Shown here: in pieces, positions 1-9,900 of the stretch | Position numbering within the stretch: position 1 is the stretch's first letter | Layout of the letters: each line of letters begins with the position of its first letter | Assembly (NCBI RefSeq): GCF_900086655.1 | Contig: NZ_LT575476.1 | Span: 4,745,613 to 4,809,612, forward strand | Direction of reading: 5' to 3' | Source: Paenibacillus tuaregi | Lineage (GTDB): Bacteria; Bacillota; Bacilli; Paenibacillales; Paenibacillaceae | Length of the DNA: 64,000 nt | The notes under the pieces: model-generated | The model's database searches: none | What the model was told of the DNA's origin: nothing | What the model saw: the letters and a program-made list of their open reading frames with translations, nothing else | Made by a program: the position numbers and the translations under genes

Positions 1-18
1 TTCTTCTCCGTATCTCCA

Positions 19-128
19 GCCTCCCGAAAGAACACGGAATGGCAGCGATAAACGCCAGTCAAAGCTTAACGGTTACACTATTCATGCGTTTAGGCGCTGG
101 ACGTTCCGACTGGTTCTTTTCGGGCGGC
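19..128. repeat. Long imperfect inverted repeat (hairpin element)
   Basis: The left arm at 19-55 and the right arm at 86-128 are imperfect reverse complements of each other. Both arms contain CCCGAAA.GAAC at the outer end, CGGAA in the middle and AAACGC at the inner end. The arms enclose a loop of about 30 nt. No convincing reading frame crosses the element. It lies downstream of the MerR gene and could be a MITE-like palindrome or a folded RNA. The nature of the element is inferred; only the pairing is seen. Confidence 0.6.
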
Positions 129-173
129 TTAGGCAAGATAATAGGATATCCACAGAACAAAGAGGGTCTGGGG

Positions 174-1070
174 TTAATTTAAACCATAAATATCTTTTGA
201 ATTCGGGAAGATGCGAAAAAACTGTTCATTCGCTGTTTCCCATTCCGTAAGATATTTTGCATAATTCGGACTAAGCACCTTCAGATTATCGACTAACCGT
301 TCATAATAGCCGCTTTGTTTTTGAAAATCCCGTAACTTTCTTTGCATGGCTGCTATGGGGGAATTTAGAAATTCATCTGACTTTAGATAAGCATGATATT
401 CTTCGATCTCTTGATGGTGCTGGGTTAAATAATCGTTTGTATTATTTAACATTTCAGCCATAGCTTTATTGGTTGTATCCACAAATTGCTCGACATTAAG
501 TCTTTCGTTCAACGTGAAAGTTTCTTCTAAGTAGTCAGATAATTCTGAAGGTAAATACAATTCCACATTATCCAGATAGTTGATAATTTCATTGTAGGCT
601 TTACGCTTGTCATCTGTATCAATAAATCCGTGCAAGAATCTGCCAAAATGCAATGACAAGAACAGTCCATAGTTACCGGGAAAAGCCAAAACAAGTCTTT
701 CTTTTATTGTCAGCAAATCTTCATCATGGGATAGCAAATAGTCAAACTCTCTTTCAATATCGTAACTACTAATCAGATTTTCCATACATTGCTGAACAGT
801 TGGAAGCCGTTGCAGCCTTATTTCTGTAACGTACTTACATTTTGCCAATGCGGCGGATTTATTTTTGCTCCTCAATATATTTTTAATATCCGTAACACCT
901 ATTTCGCACTTTCTCAAAACCGATATTTCTTTCAAAGTAAGTATGTCTTCTTCGTTATAATCCCGATAGCCATTTTCAAGAATTCCAGGAGAAATCAGCC
1001 CCTTGGCTTCATAATATTCTATGGCCTTTTTCGTAAGATTACTTTTTCTACAGGCTTCCTTTATTAGCAT
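174..1070 (-). CDS. MerR family transcriptional regulator
   Basis: A 298-residue DNA-binding regulator. Residues 1-70 form a typical MerR winged helix-turn-helix (LTKKAIEYYEAKGLI, then GYRDYNEEDI). The remaining 230 residues are mostly helical and match no effector domain I recognise; no cysteine pair suggests metal sensing. I use the ATG at 1070 because AGGTGATAAA precedes it; a longer frame to 1118 has no ribosome binding site and would run through the promoter. The gene is visibly AT-richer than its neighbours, which suggests recent transfer. It sits where gerD follows salA in Bacillus. The ligand and targets are unknown. Confidence 0.85.
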   Translation of the reverse strand: MLIKEACRKSNLTKKAIEYYEAKGLISPGILENGYRDYNEEDILTLKEISVLRKCEIGVTDIKNILRSKNKSAALAKCKYVTEIRLQRLPTVQQCMENLISSYDIEREFDYLLSHDEDLLTIKERLVLAFPGNYGLFLSLHFGRFLHGFIDTDDKRKAYNEIINYLDNVELYLPSELSDYLEETFTLNERLNVEQFVDTTNKAMAEMLNNTNDYLTQHHQEIEEYHAYLKSDEFLNSPIAAMQRKLRDFQKQSGYYERLVDNLKVLSPNYAKYLTEWETANEQFFRIFPNSKDIYGLN

Positions 1071-1087
1071 TTTATCACCTCGAAACC

Positions 1088-1118
1088 ATGATAAGCTGAC
1101 CCCTAAGGGGATGGTCAA
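1088..1118 (-). promoter_or_regulatory. MerR-type promoter with 19-bp spacer
   Basis: The -35 TTGACC lies at 1118-1113 and the -10 TATCAT at 1093-1088, with a 19-bp spacer. The spacer region carries a dyad (TGACC...CCCC TTA GGGGTCA). Overlong spacers with an internal dyad are typical of promoters controlled by MerR-family proteins, so autoregulation is likely. The predicted start point leaves only about 10 nt before the start codon. Confidence 0.55.
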
Positions 1119-1141
1119 TTCTTTTTATAAGTAATGTGTAT

Positions 1142-1175
1142 AAAAAAACAAGACTGGCCCAAGGGTCAGTCTTGT
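1142..1175 (-). terminator. Intrinsic terminator overlapping the end of mrp
   Basis: The minus strand reads AACAAGACTG, a short loop, CAGTCTTG and a run of seven T. The stem includes the last codons and the TGA stop (1166-1168) of the Mrp gene, so coding sequence and terminator are shared. Confidence 0.85.
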
Positions 1176-2263
1176 TCGCATTTACGGATAACTTGTACCG
1201 CCACATCCGCATAGATTGCGCCGGTGGCACTGTCCGCCTTGTATACCGAAGGTGAGTAATCGGCTTCGGAAATATGGTTGTCAGGCGCTCCAAGCGGAAC
1301 TTGAGCCAGCAATTCGGAATGGAGATTCTCTGCTAGCTTGGCCCCGCCCCCACGGCCGAATATGTAGTCACGCTTGCCGCAATCGGAGCATTCATAATAT
1401 GCCATATTCTCAACGACACCCAGTACCTCGTGCTGGGTCTGTACCGCCATCGCGCCAGCACGCGCAGCAACAAATGCGGCGGTAGCATGTGGGGTGGTTA
1501 CAATAATCTCTCTGCTCTGAGGCAGCATCTGATGTACATCCAGCGCAATATCCCCTGTTCCTGGCGGAAGATCAAGCAGAAGATAATCGAGTTCTCCCCA
1601 CTGCACATCAGTAAGGAACTGGCGAAGCATCTTGCCGAGCATAGGCCCACGCCAAATCACCGGGCTGTTCTCTTGAATGAAGAAGCCCATAGACATGACT
1701 TTTACACCAAAACGCTCAACTGGCTGAATTGCTCCCTCCACAACGACTGGGGATTCCTCAATGCCCATCATATCAGGCACGCTGAATCCATATATATCGG
1801 CATCAATCAAGCCAACCTTCTTCCCTTGACGGGCCAAAGCGACAGCCAGGTTAACGGTGACGGTAGACTTGCCCACACCACCTTTACCACTGGCAACAGC
1901 AATGAAGTTCACCTTCGAAGCAGGATCAAGCAAAGGCAGGGCCTCAAGACCTTCTCCGCGTCCTTTAAAGCGCTCCCCGGATTGCTCAGGATGTTTGATC
2001 CCGGCTTCTTCCAACTCGCGTTCAGAGGCGTCCCTAAAGCGAATATGGACATCGGCAACGCCAGCCTCGCCAATAAGCTCCTTGATCTGACGTTCAAAGC
2101 TTAGCTTAGTCTGCTCGTCCATGCTTGCATTCACCACAGTTAAAGATACACGGTCTTCCTTGACCATAATATCGCGGATCCACTGCAGCTCAACCATCGT
2201 CTTCTTCGTCGCAGGCTCAATTAGAGGGCGAAGCTGTTCCAGGACTTGTTCTCTTGATAACAA
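1166..2263 (-). CDS. mrp: Mrp/NBP35 family P-loop ATPase (SalA-like)
   Basis: A 365-residue cytosolic P-loop protein of the ApbC/Mrp type, which bind and carry iron-sulfur clusters. An N-terminal DUF59-like domain spans about residues 5-80. The deviant Walker A GKGGVGKST is at about 126 and CSDC (C292, C295) is the likely cluster-binding pair. The start is a TTG at 2263 preceded by GAGGTG; the longer frame to 2437 overlaps cwlD and has no ribosome binding site. By position after cwlD it matches B. subtilis salA (ybaL), which also has a regulatory role. The function is inferred from family and synteny. Confidence 0.9.
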   Translation of the reverse strand: MLSREQVLEQLRPLIEPATKKTMVELQWIRDIMVKEDRVSLTVVNASMDEQTKLSFERQIKELIGEAGVADVHIRFRDASERELEEAGIKHPEQSGERFKGRGEGLEALPLLDPASKVNFIAVASGKGGVGKSTVTVNLAVALARQGKKVGLIDADIYGFSVPDMMGIEESPVVVEGAIQPVERFGVKVMSMGFFIQENSPVIWRGPMLGKMLRQFLTDVQWGELDYLLLDLPPGTGDIALDVHQMLPQSREIIVTTPHATAAFVAARAGAMAVQTQHEVLGVVENMAYYECSDCGKRDYIFGRGGGAKLAENLHSELLAQVPLGAPDNHISEADYSPSVYKADSATGAIYADVAVQVIRKCEQD

Positions 2264-2330
2264 TAGTAGCACCTCGACTTTATTTTGTGAGATATATGCC
2301 TTAGGTTTAGTTCCTAAGTCCATTATACCA

Positions 2331-3101
2331 CTATGAGGCGCTGTCTGTGGAAGAGCTTGGCTTCTCTCCCGAGCTGTACCTGAGGATCCCTTTATAAATC
2401 GAGGCTGCCACTTTTCTCTGATACTCCTGATCTGCAAGAAGCTTGGACTCAGCCGGGTGTGATAAGAAACCTACCTCCACGAGGATGGAAGGGATCTTTA
2501 GAGATTGCAGCAGATAGATGTGATCCGCACTTTTGGCCACCCGGTCCGTGTTCTCCAAGTTTCTTCTGAGTTCCTGCTGTACAAGATCAGCTAGGGTACT
2601 GCCGTCCTGATTGCCCTTGGGATAGAACGTCTGTGCCCCGCTCCACCGCTCTGAAGGGATACTGTTCATATGGATACTGACAAACAGCTTCGCCTCCTTG
2701 CCCTGGATAAAACGAAGGCGCTGCTGCAGATCCTCGGTCTTACGCTTACTATAGCCCTTGGTATCAGGGTTAGCGAGGTCCCGGTCATCTTCCCGGGTTA
2801 GCACAACCACGGCCCCAGCCTGCTGCAAATAATCTCTTAAATACAAGGTCACGGCTAAATTGATATCCTTCTCAATGACTCCCTGCTTACTCACTGCACC
2901 GCCATCCACCCCGCCGTGTCCCGCATCCAGGGCAATAACTTGTCCGGCAAGCGGCAGCCCCCAATAATTCCACACCTTTGATGCGGGAACCTCATAGGCC
3001 GCAACCCCGGCAATGACCGCAACCAGGGCAAGTCCGATAAGGGCCCGCTTGATATAGCTGATCGGTATCCAGACGGTCACATTCTTCTTATCTTGTCTCA
3101 T
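2331..3101 (-). CDS. cwlD: N-acetylmuramoyl-L-alanine amidase CwlD
   Basis: A 256-residue amidase_3 zinc enzyme. In Bacillus, CwlD removes the peptide side chain from spore cortex muramic acid, the step before muramic-lactam formation, and is needed for germination. A membrane anchor lies at about residues 19-37. The zinc and catalytic positions H62 (DAGHGG), E77, H144 (SIHMNS) and E209 (EVGFLSH) are all present. The ATG follows GGGGGTGG. It is 67 nt upstream of the TTG start of mrp, in the Bacillus order cwlD-salA. It shows that the organism makes spores. Confidence 0.93.
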   Translation of the reverse strand: MRQDKKNVTVWIPISYIKRALIGLALVAVIAGVAAYEVPASKVWNYWGLPLAGQVIALDAGHGGVDGGAVSKQGVIEKDINLAVTLYLRDYLQQAGAVVVLTREDDRDLANPDTKGYSKRKTEDLQQRLRFIQGKEAKLFVSIHMNSIPSERWSGAQTFYPKGNQDGSTLADLVQQELRRNLENTDRVAKSADHIYLLQSLKIPSILVEVGFLSHPAESKLLADQEYQRKVAASIYKGILRYSSGEKPSSSTDSAS

Positions 3102-3172
3102 ACAAAAAAGTCCACCCCCGTCCCATAAATGATTCTAATCATCTATATGGGCGGAGATGGACAAATATAACC

Positions 3173-4339
3173 TTAAGAATTTACAGGCTCACTCAAGCCT
3201 TCAATCAACACCTGTGCCACTTCCGGACGTGTAAATTCCGGCGGCGGACATACTCCGTCACGCAGGAGCCCGCGCACCTTCGTACCCGACAAGGTCATAT
3301 GATCTTCCTTCGGATGCGGGCAGGTCTTGCTTGAAGCCATGTTGCCGCATTTGGTGCAGAAGAAGCTGTGCTCGAAGAACAGCGGTGAGATGCCAAGCTC
3401 TTCGGCACTGAAGTTGGAGAAGATCTCCTGTGCCTCATAGGTGCCATAGTAATCACCTACCCCGGCATGATCCCGGCCGACGATGAAATGGGTACAGCCA
3501 TAGTTTTTCCGTACCATGGCATGGAAGATCGCTTCACGCGGACCGGCATACCGCATCGCTGCAGGAAATACGCCTAAGAAGGTTCTATCCGCTGGATAAT
3601 AATGCTCAAGAAGCACCAGGTAGCTCTTCATCCGTACATTGGCAGGAACATCGTCCGACTTCGTCTCACCCACCAATGGATTAAGGAACAGAGCATCCAC
3701 GATTTCCATAGCGCTCTTCTGAATATACTCATGCGCCCGGTGAACCGGATTCCGGGTCTGGAAGCCAACTACCGTTCTCCAGCCCTTCTCGGCAAAAATT
3801 TGCCGGGTCTGTACCGGATCAAAATAAAACTCTTCAAACTTCTCTGGTTTAGGACGGCTCAGCACCTGAATCGGTCCACCCACATAAGTGGAGGATCTGT
3901 CAAACAGCTTCTTGACTCCGGGATGCTCAGGATCATCGGTTTTGAACACTTTACGCGCCTCTTCGGCCTGGTCGACCGTGTAGATGCTCTCCACATCAAT
4001 CAACCCGTAAATGACCCCGTCCTCGCCCTTGAGAGCTACTCTATCCCCAACCGCAAGTCCCGCTGCATCTGAGGGCTCAACGGAAAGGGTAATCGGGATG
4101 CTCCATACCGTTCCGTCAGCCAGACGCATACGGTCTACTACCGACTTATAATCATTTTCATTCAGAAAACCGGTCAGTGGAGAGAATGCACCCACTCCGA
4201 TCAGATCCAGGTCTGAAATCGTCCACGTGTTAATCGTCAGGGACTTCAGCCCTTTGGCCGTTTCCAAAAGCTTGTCCCGTTCTCCCCCTTCAACAACACG
4301 TTGTACGAGGGTTCCTCCATGAGGCAAAATGGCTGTCAT
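3173..4339 (-). CDS. sat: Sulfate adenylyltransferase (ATP sulfurylase)
   Basis: A 388-residue enzyme that makes adenylyl sulfate (APS) and pyrophosphate from ATP and sulfate. The nucleotide-binding motifs [12 protein letters not shown] (194-205) and GRDHAGVG (288-295) are intact. A Cys/His cluster near the C-terminus (C328, C331, C340, H346 region) resembles the zinc site of bacterial homologs. The ATG at 4339 has AGGAGAG upstream. It lies 18 nt downstream of cysH on the same transcript. No APS kinase gene (cysC) is visible, which fits direct reduction of APS by CysH. Confidence 0.95.
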   Translation of the reverse strand: MTAILPHGGTLVQRVVEGGERDKLLETAKGLKSLTINTWTISDLDLIGVGAFSPLTGFLNENDYKSVVDRMRLADGTVWSIPITLSVEPSDAAGLAVGDRVALKGEDGVIYGLIDVESIYTVDQAEEARKVFKTDDPEHPGVKKLFDRSSTYVGGPIQVLSRPKPEKFEEFYFDPVQTRQIFAEKGWRTVVGFQTRNPVHRAHEYIQKSAMEIVDALFLNPLVGETKSDDVPANVRMKSYLVLLEHYYPADRTFLGVFPAAMRYAGPREAIFHAMVRKNYGCTHFIVGRDHAGVGDYYGTYEAQEIFSNFSAEELGISPLFFEHSFFCTKCGNMASSKTCPHPKEDHMTLSGTKVRGLLRDGVCPPPEFTRPEVAQVLIEGLSEPVNS

Positions 4340-4357
4340 GACATTCTCTCCTATCGT

Positions 4358-5050
4358 TTATTTATGAAGTCCACATTCTGTCTTCTCAGAATTCGCCCAG
4401 CGTCCGGCACGCGGGTCTTCACCTGGCATTACGGCCCGTGTGCAGTATTCGCAGCCAATGCTCGGGAAGTTCTGATCATGAAGCGGGTTATAAATGATCT
4501 CGTTCTCGCGGATATAGTTCCATACATCCTCGGTGGTCCAGTCCGCAATTGGATTAAATTTGATCAGACCAAATTTATAGTCGTATTCAACCTTCTTCGC
4601 ATTGGCACGGGTCGGAGCCTGATCCCTCCGGATTCCGGTAATCCAGGCTTCATAATTGGATAGTACACGGGTTAACGGTTCCACCTTGCGGATATTACAG
4701 CAGGCGTTAGGATCGCTAAGCCACAATTGATCCCCATGCTCCTTAGCCTGTTCTTCTGGAGTCAGCTTAGGAGATACACGTACAAAATCAATGTTGTAAT
4801 GCTCAGCAAGTTTATCACGGGTCTCATATGTCTCTTTGAAGTGGAAATCGGTATCCAAATAGAAAATATCTGCGGTAGTGCTGATCTTGCGGAGCATATC
4901 CACCAATACGACATCTTCCGCCCCAAAGCTGCAGGCAAACGTAATATTAGGAAAGGTCTCAACAGCCCAAGCGATAATTTCCTGCGGCGAGGCTGTCTCC
5001 AGCTCTTCAGCCTTAACCTTGACCAAGTCCTCTTTCTCCATCAGATTCAT
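4358..5050 (-). CDS. cysH: APS/PAPS reductase, iron-sulfur type
   Basis: A 230-residue assimilatory reductase that turns APS (and in Bacillus also PAPS) into sulfite using thioredoxin. The paired cysteines CC (117-118) and CEYC (200, 203) form the [4Fe-4S] signature of the APS-reducing subgroup. The catalytic cysteine is C226 in the C-terminal ECGLHK. The P-loop-like SFGAED lies near 42. I use the ATG at 5050, spaced 7 nt from GGGGGT; an in-frame TTG 15 nt upstream overlaps that ribosome binding site. It is the first gene of a cysH-sat operon behind its own promoter. Confidence 0.94.
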   Translation of the reverse strand: MNLMEKEDLVKVKAEELETASPQEIIAWAVETFPNITFACSFGAEDVVLVDMLRKISTTADIFYLDTDFHFKETYETRDKLAEHYNIDFVRVSPKLTPEEQAKEHGDQLWLSDPNACCNIRKVEPLTRVLSNYEAWITGIRRDQAPTRANAKKVEYDYKFGLIKFNPIADWTTEDVWNYIRENEIIYNPLHDQNFPSIGCEYCTRAVMPGEDPRAGRWANSEKTECGLHK

Positions 5051-5129
5051 ATGTCGTACCCCCAAAGTTTAATGTAATAAAGAAATAAAGCGATAAAAAC
5101 CAACTAAACGAATAAGAATTACTGTTAAT

Positions 5130-5157
5130 AGTATAAATCTTTTACTTATGATGTCAA
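5130..5157 (-). promoter_or_regulatory. Sigma-A promoter of cysH-sat
   Basis: The -35 TTGACA is at 5157-5152 and the -10 TATACT at 5135-5130, with a 16-bp spacer; TACTAT two bases downstream is an alternative -10. Just upstream, the plus strand carries CAGGAATT twice (5167-5174 and 5179-5186), a possible activator or repressor site. I see no S-box riboswitch in the leader of about 75 nt. Confidence 0.65.
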
Positions 5158-5216
5158 TGGCTTATACAGGAATTCCGCCAGGAATTAATCGAATTAGGCT
5201 TATTTTAAATAGGAGC

Positions 5217-5255
5217 AAAAACCCCTCTGATCGTCTTCACGACCTGGAGGGGTTT
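5217..5255 (-). terminator. Intrinsic terminator after the SLH protein gene
   Basis: On the minus strand AACCCCTCC pairs with GAGGGGTT and is followed by a T run. It lies 17 nt beyond the SLH gene stop and upstream of the cysH promoter. Confidence 0.85.
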
Positions 5256-5271
5256 CTTAAAGCTGTTTCTG

Positions 5272-6876
5272 TTACTGCTGTTTGTGAATCAGATTGTAGA
5301 TGACTTGGGAGGCTTCCGCCCGGGTAGCCCGCTGCTTCGGAGCGAAATTACCTGTGGATCTTCCTTTCATTAGACCTTCGCTAAGAGCCGTGCTAACCGC
5401 ATCTTTAGCCCAGCCGCTAATTTCTTTACTATCTGCAAAAGAAAGCTCGGCGCTTCCCCCCGTCTTACCTGTCGCCAGACTCAGTGCCTTGACAATCATC
5501 ACACCCATCTCTTCACGAGTGATCTTCTGATCTGGACCAAATTTCGTATCACTGATTCCCTTTACCAGTCCACTGCTATACGCTGCAGCAATAGCATCGG
5601 CATACCAGCTGCCTGGCTTCACATCCTCCAATTGGACCGGAGTAGTTGCTTTCAGCTTAAGCTGTCTAACAAGCATGGCGGCAAATTCTGCCCGGGTTAC
5701 TTCCTTCTCCGGAGCAAAAGAAGTCTCCGTGACGCCTTGGATGACATGCTTAGCTGTAAGCTCTTGAATGACTTTGGATGCCCAGTGGGAAGCAGGGATA
5801 TCACTGTAATTCTTCTCATAAGCAAAAACGCCATATTGGCCGAGATGGGGAACTTCTGCTGTGATGGTGTTCCCTGAGATCTTCCCGCCTACATACTCAA
5901 GTTTCCCTTGATCGGTTATATAATAAATTCCCGCCAAAGCTTGATTCGCTTGACTGTTCAATTGGAAGCTAATGGTCACTGGCTGGCTGAGCTGGTCCAG
6001 CTTGGTGATTTTGCCGCTGCTGTCTTTAACCACCAGGGACAGTTCCTGAGCTGCACCTGCCGGTTGGTAAGAAGCTCCCTTTGTGCCGTTCGAATCTGTG
6101 ATCGGTTTAACTTGTTCTGATTTTAGACTTCCAACCTGCAGAACGATATAAGATCCGTTTTGCTTGTCAGCTGAAATCAAATTGGACAAGCTTTGAACCA
6201 CTTCTTTCGGGATAACGATAGAAGCTGTATCCCAGATCAACTCAATCTTGCTGTCTCCGGTTAGTTGGCCGAGATTCGCCGGCAGCAGCACTTCTCCCGC
6301 ACTTTGAGTTTGCGGGATAGCCACCTTAATCGTAACTACACCGTTTTGCGGTTTAGGAATGTCCGCAGCCTTAACTTCAATTGCTGAGTTCGCACTCGGT
6401 GTTTCAGGTGTGGTAGTTGTGCCTTTACCATTATTGGTGCCAGTGCTTGTGGACGGCTGGCCCCCGCTGCTGCCGCCCCCGGAATTGCCTCCTCCATTAT
6501 TACCACCGGAGCCACCATTCTGGATCACATTAAATGCTGTACTGCTAACCTCGTTTCCTTTACCTACCGCCACCTGGTAAGTGCCAAAGACCGATGTATC
6601 CGGAAGGGTGAATGAGGTACTAAAAGCCCCACTTGCTGCCGGAGCAACATCAAAGAACAGTATAGTTCCATCCGGTGCCAAGACTTTTACTGTCACTTCA
6701 GTTAAAGATGTCTTACCTGCTATAGTCACCAAACCTCCGCGCTGATAAGAACCACTGAGTGAATTCAACGTAACTTTATCCGTCTGCACAAGCTGATTAT
6801 CCGCATAAATGGTTGCGGGAAACGAGGTTGTAAGCAGAAGGCCCAACAATACGAATTTAATTGAGTTCTTCCTCAA
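5272..6876 (-). CDS. Secreted SLH-domain surface protein
   Basis: A 534-residue exported protein. A signal peptide (residues 1-25, ending TIYA-D) is followed by a beta-rich segment (30-117) and a Gly/Ser/Asn linker (120-160). A second beta-rich region follows. Three S-layer homology domains (about 356-412, 417-470 and 478-530) should bind pyruvylated secondary cell wall polymer. The start is a TTG at 6876 with AAAGGGGC upstream. It follows the 5'-nucleotidase gene by 78 nt and may be co-transcribed with it. The role of the non-SLH part is unknown. Confidence 0.88.
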   Translation of the reverse strand: MRKNSIKFVLLGLLLTTSFPATIYADNQLVQTDKVTLNSLSGSYQRGGLVTIAGKTSLTEVTVKVLAPDGTILFFDVAPAASGAFSTSFTLPDTSVFGTYQVAVGKGNEVSSTAFNVIQNGGSGGNNGGGNSGGGSSGGQPSTSTGTNNGKGTTTTPETPSANSAIEVKAADIPKPQNGVVTIKVAIPQTQSAGEVLLPANLGQLTGDSKIELIWDTASIVIPKEVVQSLSNLISADKQNGSYIVLQVGSLKSEQVKPITDSNGTKGASYQPAGAAQELSLVVKDSSGKITKLDQLSQPVTISFQLNSQANQALAGIYYITDQGKLEYVGGKISGNTITAEVPHLGQYGVFAYEKNYSDIPASHWASKVIQELTAKHVIQGVTETSFAPEKEVTRAEFAAMLVRQLKLKATTPVQLEDVKPGSWYADAIAAAYSSGLVKGISDTKFGPDQKITREEMGVMIVKALSLATGKTGGSAELSFADSKEISGWAKDAVSTALSEGLMKGRSTGNFAPKQRATRAEASQVIYNLIHKQQ

Positions 6877-6907
6877 GTATAAATGCCCCTTTCCAATAAG
6901 TTACCGA

Positions 6908-6930
6908 ACCTGAGATATGTAATCTCAGGT
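6908..6930. repeat. Perfect hairpin between nucleotidase and SLH genes
   Basis: ACCTGAGAT and ATCTCAGGT form a 9-bp stem with a 5-nt loop. No T run follows on the minus strand, so it is not a standard terminator. It may be an mRNA processing or stability site, or a partial terminator between the two genes. Confidence 0.6.
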
Positions 6931-6954
6931 CCGATATCCGAAATAAAGTTCTGC

Positions 6955-9900
6955 TTATTTAAGGTTAGTTATCCTTCCTTGCAGCTCTGAAGTAATTGTT
7001 CCGCCCTTAAATGTATCGACAATGTAGTTATAGAAGGCATCAAGATCGTTAATCGTATTCCCAGTAGTAATATCTTTGGCTTCTGTTAGAACCTTGTAAT
7101 TGTCTCCGCCAGCCGCCATGAAGTTATTCACCGTAATCGTATAAATCCCGTCATCGGTAATCGGCGTTTCCTGATCATCCGCTTTTACCAGCTTGGTCAC
7201 CCGTCCCTCAATTGGCTTGCTGAAATCCGCAGTGTATTTCAAACCGGAAATTTGAAGTGTTTTAGTATCAGCACTGCCATCTGGCTTAGAACCCCATTGC
7301 TGTTCAAGAAGCTTTTTAATTTGAGCGCCAGTTACTTCCAGCTTGACAAGCGAGTTGCCGAAAGGCTGGATCTTCGCCAAATCTGAGAACTTAATGTCGC
7401 CTTTAGGGAGATCCGCACGGATACCACCAGGATTCATAAAGGCAAAGTCACTATTCATAGTAACCCGCATTGCATCAGCAATGAGATTACCTAATGCGGA
7501 TTCAGCGTTATAGGCATCCGTTCTTGTAATAGCTTCCGTTGTTGTCCCCACGGGTTTAGCCAAGATCGGGTATTTGGCTAGGGCGTCTTCAATAAATTTA
7601 GTAACTTCCGCATCAGGTGTAATTCCATCCTGCTTAACATCAACAATATCGGCTTGTTTCTTGACGATATCGTGGGTAGCCGGATCAATCTCCAAATCGA
7701 TATCGGCAAAGGCGGTTCCGTAAGAATAAGCCTGAACAATCAGTTTACCGTTCACCGTATCGTTGACTTTGGCATGGTTATCGCCCGCAAAAATCACATC
7801 AACATCCGAATCAACCGCATTCGCCAAGTCAACAGCTTCGCCAGTAGTCACATTATTCTTGGTGCTAGCCGGATCATGAGCCAGCACAACGATGGCATGA
7901 ACACCTTGAGCTTGCAGTTCTTTTACCGCCGCATTCACGACCGGAGCCTGGTCAACCAGCTTTACTCCTGCTAACGCGCTAGGGGATACCTTGGTCACTG
8001 TAGCCATTGTAACGACTCCAATGAATCCGACTTTCTCCCCGCCAATCTCTTTAATTACATAAGGCTTAACGATAGGATTATAAGTATCGTCCGTTGCAGT
8101 AGGAGATTTATAAAGTGCATTCGCGTTGATTACATCAAAATTCAGCTTGTTGAATTCGATTTCCGGTTTGATCGGATCCTTGCCACCATTCACCTGGGCA
8201 AGCAGCGCAGGAACCCCTTGGTCGAATTCATGATTGCCAAGCGTACCTACATCAAATTCCATCATATTCAAGAAATCCAAAGTAGGCTTATCCCGATCCA
8301 GAGAAGAAACAGGTGCGCTGGCCCCCACAGAATCCCCGTTGTGAACTAACAGCGTGTTAGAATTCGTGGCTTTTCTTTGCTTCAGATAGGCAGCCAGATA
8401 ATCTGCTCTTCCCACATCACCCGCGCCAAAGTTAGACGTGGTATCCAACTGTCCATGAAAATCATTAATACCCAAAATTTGAACTTTTACATTTTCATGA
8501 CCTGGGTCCACTGGAGGGGTGTTCCCATCCGCCAAGGAAAGCTTGTACACACCAAAGCCTTTATCATTGGTCTTCTCGGTATACGTAATATCCTTATGAT
8601 CGTTCAGATATTTCACTGCACCCGGCGACGTAGTGAATGTGACATTCACTTTGTCACTAATCGGGGAAATCGACCAGTTATGGTCTGCTGAAGGATTAAT
8701 GTTCTTCTGCTCCGTGATGTAGTTCATCAGAATTTGACGGTTCTCATCTGCCGAATCCACAACCAGCTCTGCACCTTTGAGTCCAGGGAAATTACCTCCT
8801 CCACCGGCACGGTAGTTATTCGTAACTACGATGAAGTCCTGGTTTGGATCAATTGCTTTGCCGTTAAATTGCAGATTAACAATACGACTTGAGTTGGCGT
8901 CATTGATCGAACCGTCCGCTTTGTATTTTGCCGGCTTCGTTACATCAATCTGATAAGTTACCCCATCAATAACATCAAAATTAAACACAGCAAACAGCGG
9001 ATTCAGCAAAGGCTGCTCATCGGTCTTAGCCGGATCAATTTTATTGAACATGCCTGCTGACATTTCCAGCCACTCTTTGACCACAGAACCTTTGACTTTA
9101 ACTGCCTTAAGGGTATTGTCATAGAGATACAAGTCGCTGGCACTTTTTATGGCGATTGGTCCTGCATTAATATCTGTATATTCTTCCGGTCCGTTGCGTC
9201 CCGCCTTGAATGGAGCTCCAACTGAGAGAATTGGCAGATCCTTGTATTTAGGAACATTGGTGCTGATATATTTCTCAACAAACCATTTTTGAGCGTTGGT
9301 TACAATTTGGACAGACGGGTCATCTTTCACCAATGCAAAATAGCTGTAAATCGGTGACGTGGTTTGCCCAATGGGCCCGTTAGCATATTTAATGGTGGCT
9401 TCATGTTCCGCTTTAACCGCATTTTCAATGGTTGGGTCTGCTTCAACCAGTGCCTTTTTGCTTGCCTTGTCATAAATTTCGCGATTAGAAGATTGTGAGT
9501 CAGAGACCTTCCACTTCCCATTCTCCTTGACCAGCGTCAAGTCGATAAGCCCAAGCTCTGCACCACCATAACCGGCTTGTACCGCTGCCACACCATTGAT
9601 GGTTCCTTTCACATTATCCACGCCTGCTACTGGATTTCCATTCGCATCTTTGAAGATCACATCCAAGGACTTGTTATCCCCGGTTGGGAACACTTTATGG
9701 GTATGAGAGAATGTTATGGCATCAATACCCTTCACCTTACTTAACGGCAAAATAGCATTCTCTGCCAGCGTATTTGCTTTCGCATTCGCGTCAAAGCCCG
9801 AATGGGTCATAGCAATGACAATATCAGCACCCTCTGCCTTCATTTGAGGAACAAACTTTTCGGCTGTTGCCACAATATCTTTGGTTGTAACTTTACCTTC

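Noticed and set aside
5051-5220. Possible S-box (SAM) riboswitch before cysH
   Set aside because: The leader of about 75 nt is AT-rich, too short, and lacks the conserved S-box stems and a terminator.
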